Assembly (NCBI GenBank): GCA_964016885.1
Contig: OZ024749.1
Coordinates: forward strand, 32,640,517 to 32,704,516
Reading direction: 5' to 3'
Origin: Eledone cirrhosa
Taxonomy: Eukaryota; Mollusca; Cephalopoda; Octopoda; Eledonidae
Length of the DNA stretch: 64,000 bases
Shown: positions 61,225 to 64,000 of the stretch, in pieces
Layout of the letters: each line of letters begins with the position of its first letter
How positions within the stretch are numbered: the stretch's first letter is position 1
The notes under the pieces: model-generated
Seen by the model: only the letters and a program-made list of their open reading frames with translations
Database searches by the model: none
Told to the model about the DNA's origin: nothing
Translations under genes and position numbers: made by a program

Positions 61225-62365
61225 CAATAAAACAGGACAATATTTACATATTTACCTGTGTAGTGTGGGACAATATTTACATATATACCTGTGTAGTGTG
61301 GGACAATATTTACATATACACCTGTGTAGTGTGGGACAATATTTACATATACACTTGTGTAGTGTGGGACAATATTTAACTGTAGTGTAAGACAATACTT
61401 ACATATACACCTGAGTAGTGTGGGACAATATTTACATATACACCTGTGTAGTGTGGGACAATACTTACATATACACCTGAGTAGTGTGGGACAATATTTA
61501 CATATACACCTGTGTAGTGTGGGACAATATTTACATATACACCTGTGTAGTGTGGGACAATATTTACATATACACCTGTGTAGGGTAGGACAATATTTAC
61601 ATATACACCTGTGTAGTGTGGGACAATACTTACATATACACCTGTGTAGGGGAGGACAATATTTACATATACACCTGTGTAGGGGAGGACAATATTTACA
61701 TATACACCTGTGTAGTGTGGGACAATACTTACATATACACCTGTGTAGGGGAGGACAATATTTACATATACACCTGTGTAGTGTGGGACAATACTTACAT
61801 ATACACCTGTGTAGGGGAGGACAATATTTACATATACACATGTGTAGTGTGGGACAATATTTACATATATACCTGTGTAGGGTAGGACAATATTTACATA
61901 TACACCTGTGTAGTGTGGGACAATACTTACATATACACCTGAGTAGTGTGGGACAATATTTACATATACACCTGTGTAGTGTGGGACAATACTTACATAT
62001 ACACCTGAGTAGTGTGGGACAATATTTACATATACACCTGTGTAGTGTGGGACATTTACATGTATACCTGAGTAGTGTGGGACAATATTTACATATACAC
62101 CTGTGTAGTGTGGGACATTTACATGTATACCTGAGTAGTGTGGGACAATATTTACATATATACCTGTGTAGTGTGGGACAATATTTACATATATACCTGT
62201 GTAGGGTAGGACAATATTTACATATACACCTGTGTAGTGTGGGACAATATTTACATATACACCTGTGTAGGGTAGGACAATATTTACATATATACCTGTG
62301 TAGTGTGGGACAATACTTACATATATACCTGTGTAGGGTAGGACAATATTTACATATATACTCTG
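61225..62365. repeat. 33-bp minisatellite, about 34 copies
   Basis: Unit contains TACATATACACCTGTGTAGT and GTGGGACAATATT, with GAGTAG and GTAGGGTAGG variants. Because 33 is a multiple of three, it stays open in several frames on both strands (up to 352 codons, 11-residue repeats such as GQYLHIHLCSV). I regard these frames as artefacts. Confidence 0.95.
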
Positions 62366-62487
62366 TAAATATTCCACCATAATTATCAGTACTGTAAAGA
62401 TGAAGTTGTTTTCAACTGTCTCCTCATTTGACACTTCTGGTTAATTTACTGTTATTGAGTGTAAATGACCAATAAAGCATATCTCTT

Positions 62488-62790
62488 GTAGAGAGTGCAT
62501 GGCTTAGTGGTGAGGGCATTCAGTGCACAATTGTAAAAATCACATTCGATTCCCAGTGGCACATTGTGTTCTTGATCAAGACACTTTATTTCACATTTCT
62601 TCAGTCCACACAGCTGGCTAAAATAATTTGTACCTGTAATTCAATGGGCCAATCTTGTCATATCCTGTATCATATTGAATCTCTCTGAGAAATACGTTAA
62701 GGGTGTCCATGTCTGTGGAATGCTCAGCCACTTGCACATTAATTTCGCAGGCAGGCTTTTTCATTGATTAAACAACTAGAACCCTCATAT
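62488..62790 (+). mobile_element. SINE-B, plus copy
   Basis: GAGTGCATGGCTTAGTGGTG head, B box ACATTCGATTCCC, TTGATCAAGACACTTTATTT centre, GGAATGCTCAGCCACTTGCA and GATTAAACAACTAGAACCCT. Confidence 0.9.
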
Positions 62791-62924
62791 AGAAAAAAAA
62801 ACCTTCTATTACAATTTTATGTAAGAACCTTTAAGTTAAGTTCCAGCATCAGATTAATGATGAGATAATTAGTTATATTACTAAATCCCACCAAATTCTT
62901 GGTTATTTAAAAATTATAGACAGT

Positions 62925-62963
62925 GTGTTTCATTAGAAATATGGTAATAAAAGGGTTAAAAAC
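62925..62963. mobile_element. terminus of the second TTAA-type MITE family
   Basis: CATTAGAAATATGGTAATAAAAGGG-TTAA; compare 4680-4706. Confidence 0.4.
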
Positions 62964-63344
62964 GTGAAAAATAAAACTTACAGGACAAATTTGTGCATAA
63001 TATTTTATTCCAAAACAATAATATAACATAAAATAAATCGTCAATACAAAATTGTAAATTTCCACTACAATGTGTTTATAATATTTTTATGTACTTGTGA
63101 TTTTTCTAAGTTAAAACTCCACATCTAAGAAAAATCTATATCAATTTTTGTAGATATATTTCACAAGAAATATATCAGCAAATGAGAAGATTAAAATAAA
63201 CTGTTAAATTAATTTCTCCTTCATTCTTTCTTAGTTGTTTGTCTTCTTAGCTGAACTTCTCAGTTGCTAACAGCTGTATAGAATCACACATTTGATATAT
63301 GGTGACAAATGAACATAAAAGACTATAGAATATATGTATATATG

Positions 63345-63660
63345 AACCCGTAACTCCTGATGGAGTTGTGACATTTGTCGTTTTTTGGGTATTGTAAACC
63401 TGGTGAAGCCTATCTTCTTCTCCGGGTCTGACCATGGCTGATTTCTTCCAGAGAAGGAAGAGGGAGAGTGATGAAGAGGAAATGAGAAATAATTGATCCC
63501 AGTAGAGAACTGTTACTTTTTTTTTTATTGACCTTGAAAGGATGAAAGGCAAAGTTGACCTTGGTGCGATTTGGACTCGGAGAGCAGAGATCTGGAACGA
63601 ACACCACAAAGCATTCAATTCAACATTCTAACAGCTCTGCTAATTTGTCACCAACAGAAT
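63345..63660 (-). mobile_element. SINE-2, near full length
   Basis: Tail GTAACTCCTGATGGAGTTGT, CGGGTCTGACCATGGCTG; centre TTGACCTTGAAAGGATGAAA; head side CATTCTAACAGCTCTGCTAA. The open frame over it is an artefact. Confidence 0.88.
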
Positions 63661-64000
63661 ATATTTGTAAATGAGAGAAAGAGAAGGAAATGGAGACTGA
63701 GAGAGACAGGATAAAAATAAAAGGAGTAATCAATAATTAGGAAAGTAAAATATTCTTTGTTTTATTTTTTTCAAGCTAATTCAATTTAATTTGTGATATT
63801 TCATTCTCTACAATGCTACACAGCAAAATTTTTCAAATTGTAAATTTTATAAAGCAAAATTTTAATATATACTAGCCAGTAAATACTATAAAACAATTTT
63901 GCTACAATACCTATCTTCCCAAAAACTAATACAAGTTTACAGATTATTTCTCACAACATAGTTTAATACAGTTTACTAAATATGTATTTTCATGAAAAAT
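63661..64000. other. AT-rich end of window, nothing recognised
   Basis: No gene, RNA or repeat unit supported. Confidence 0.3.

Noticed and set aside
61152..62434. Long ORFs of 352, 320 and 229 codons
   Set aside because: They follow from a 33-bp tandem repeat with no stops in several frames on both strands, with no domain and no splice context.

Overview
The window looks like nuclear DNA of a cephalopod mollusc, most likely an octopus. It is AT-rich, has large introns, is packed with tRNA-derived SINEs, RTE-like and CR1/Jockey-like LINEs, minisatellites and (TA)n/(GA)n/(GT)n tracts, and holds a relic of a C2H2 zinc-finger gene. The species call is inference from repeat style; no search was run.

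Two protein-coding genes can be rebuilt by hand, both on the minus strand. AP3S (AP-3 adaptor sigma subunit) runs from ATG 59042 to stop 44767 in six exons, 190 aa, with a CpG-rich promoter candidate just upstream. RAB27 runs from a tiny first coding exon at 29705 to stop 1082 in eight exons, 292 aa. All introns are GT-AG and all phases match. The RAB27 core is canonical ([24 protein letters not shown]-terminal CSC), but four upstream exons add about 68 residues before the Rab fold that I do not recognise. Both proteins serve lysosome-related organelles, so their head-to-tail placement is worth a synteny check.

Region by region. 1-29.7 kb: RAB27 with introns full of repeats: an internally deleted RTE copy (1.56-4.5 kb), a SINE dimer (4.8-5.3 kb), a 38-bp satellite broken by a LINE with an inverted 5' end (9.0-11.35 kb), a long CTA/CTG repeat (11.75-12.1 kb), a SINE cluster (12.2-13.0 kb), a 46-bp minisatellite inside a SINE (17.8-18.6 kb), a 41-bp minisatellite with higher-order structure (20.3-22.6 kb) and a SINE-mediated tandem duplication (23.4-25.5 kb). 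29.7-32.1 kb: repeat-poor, candidate 5' region of RAB27. 32.1-44.7 kb: intergenic, with nested SINEs, LINE fragments, Helitron-like termini, a long-TIR MITE and a CR1/Jockey-like LINE. 44.8-59.0 kb: AP3S, whose last intron holds two tandem RTE copies carrying an embedded PHD-type zinc finger and a C2H2 zinc-finger pseudogene. 59-64 kb: AP3S upstream region with an inverted repeat and a 33-bp minisatellite that creates false ORFs on both strands.

Dispersed across the window are nine copies of a roughly 200-bp TTAA-flanked, CCCTTT-ended MITE (piggyBac-like) and two hAT-like MITEs with perfect 8-bp target duplications. Several SINEs share modules with each other and with the RTE 3' tail.
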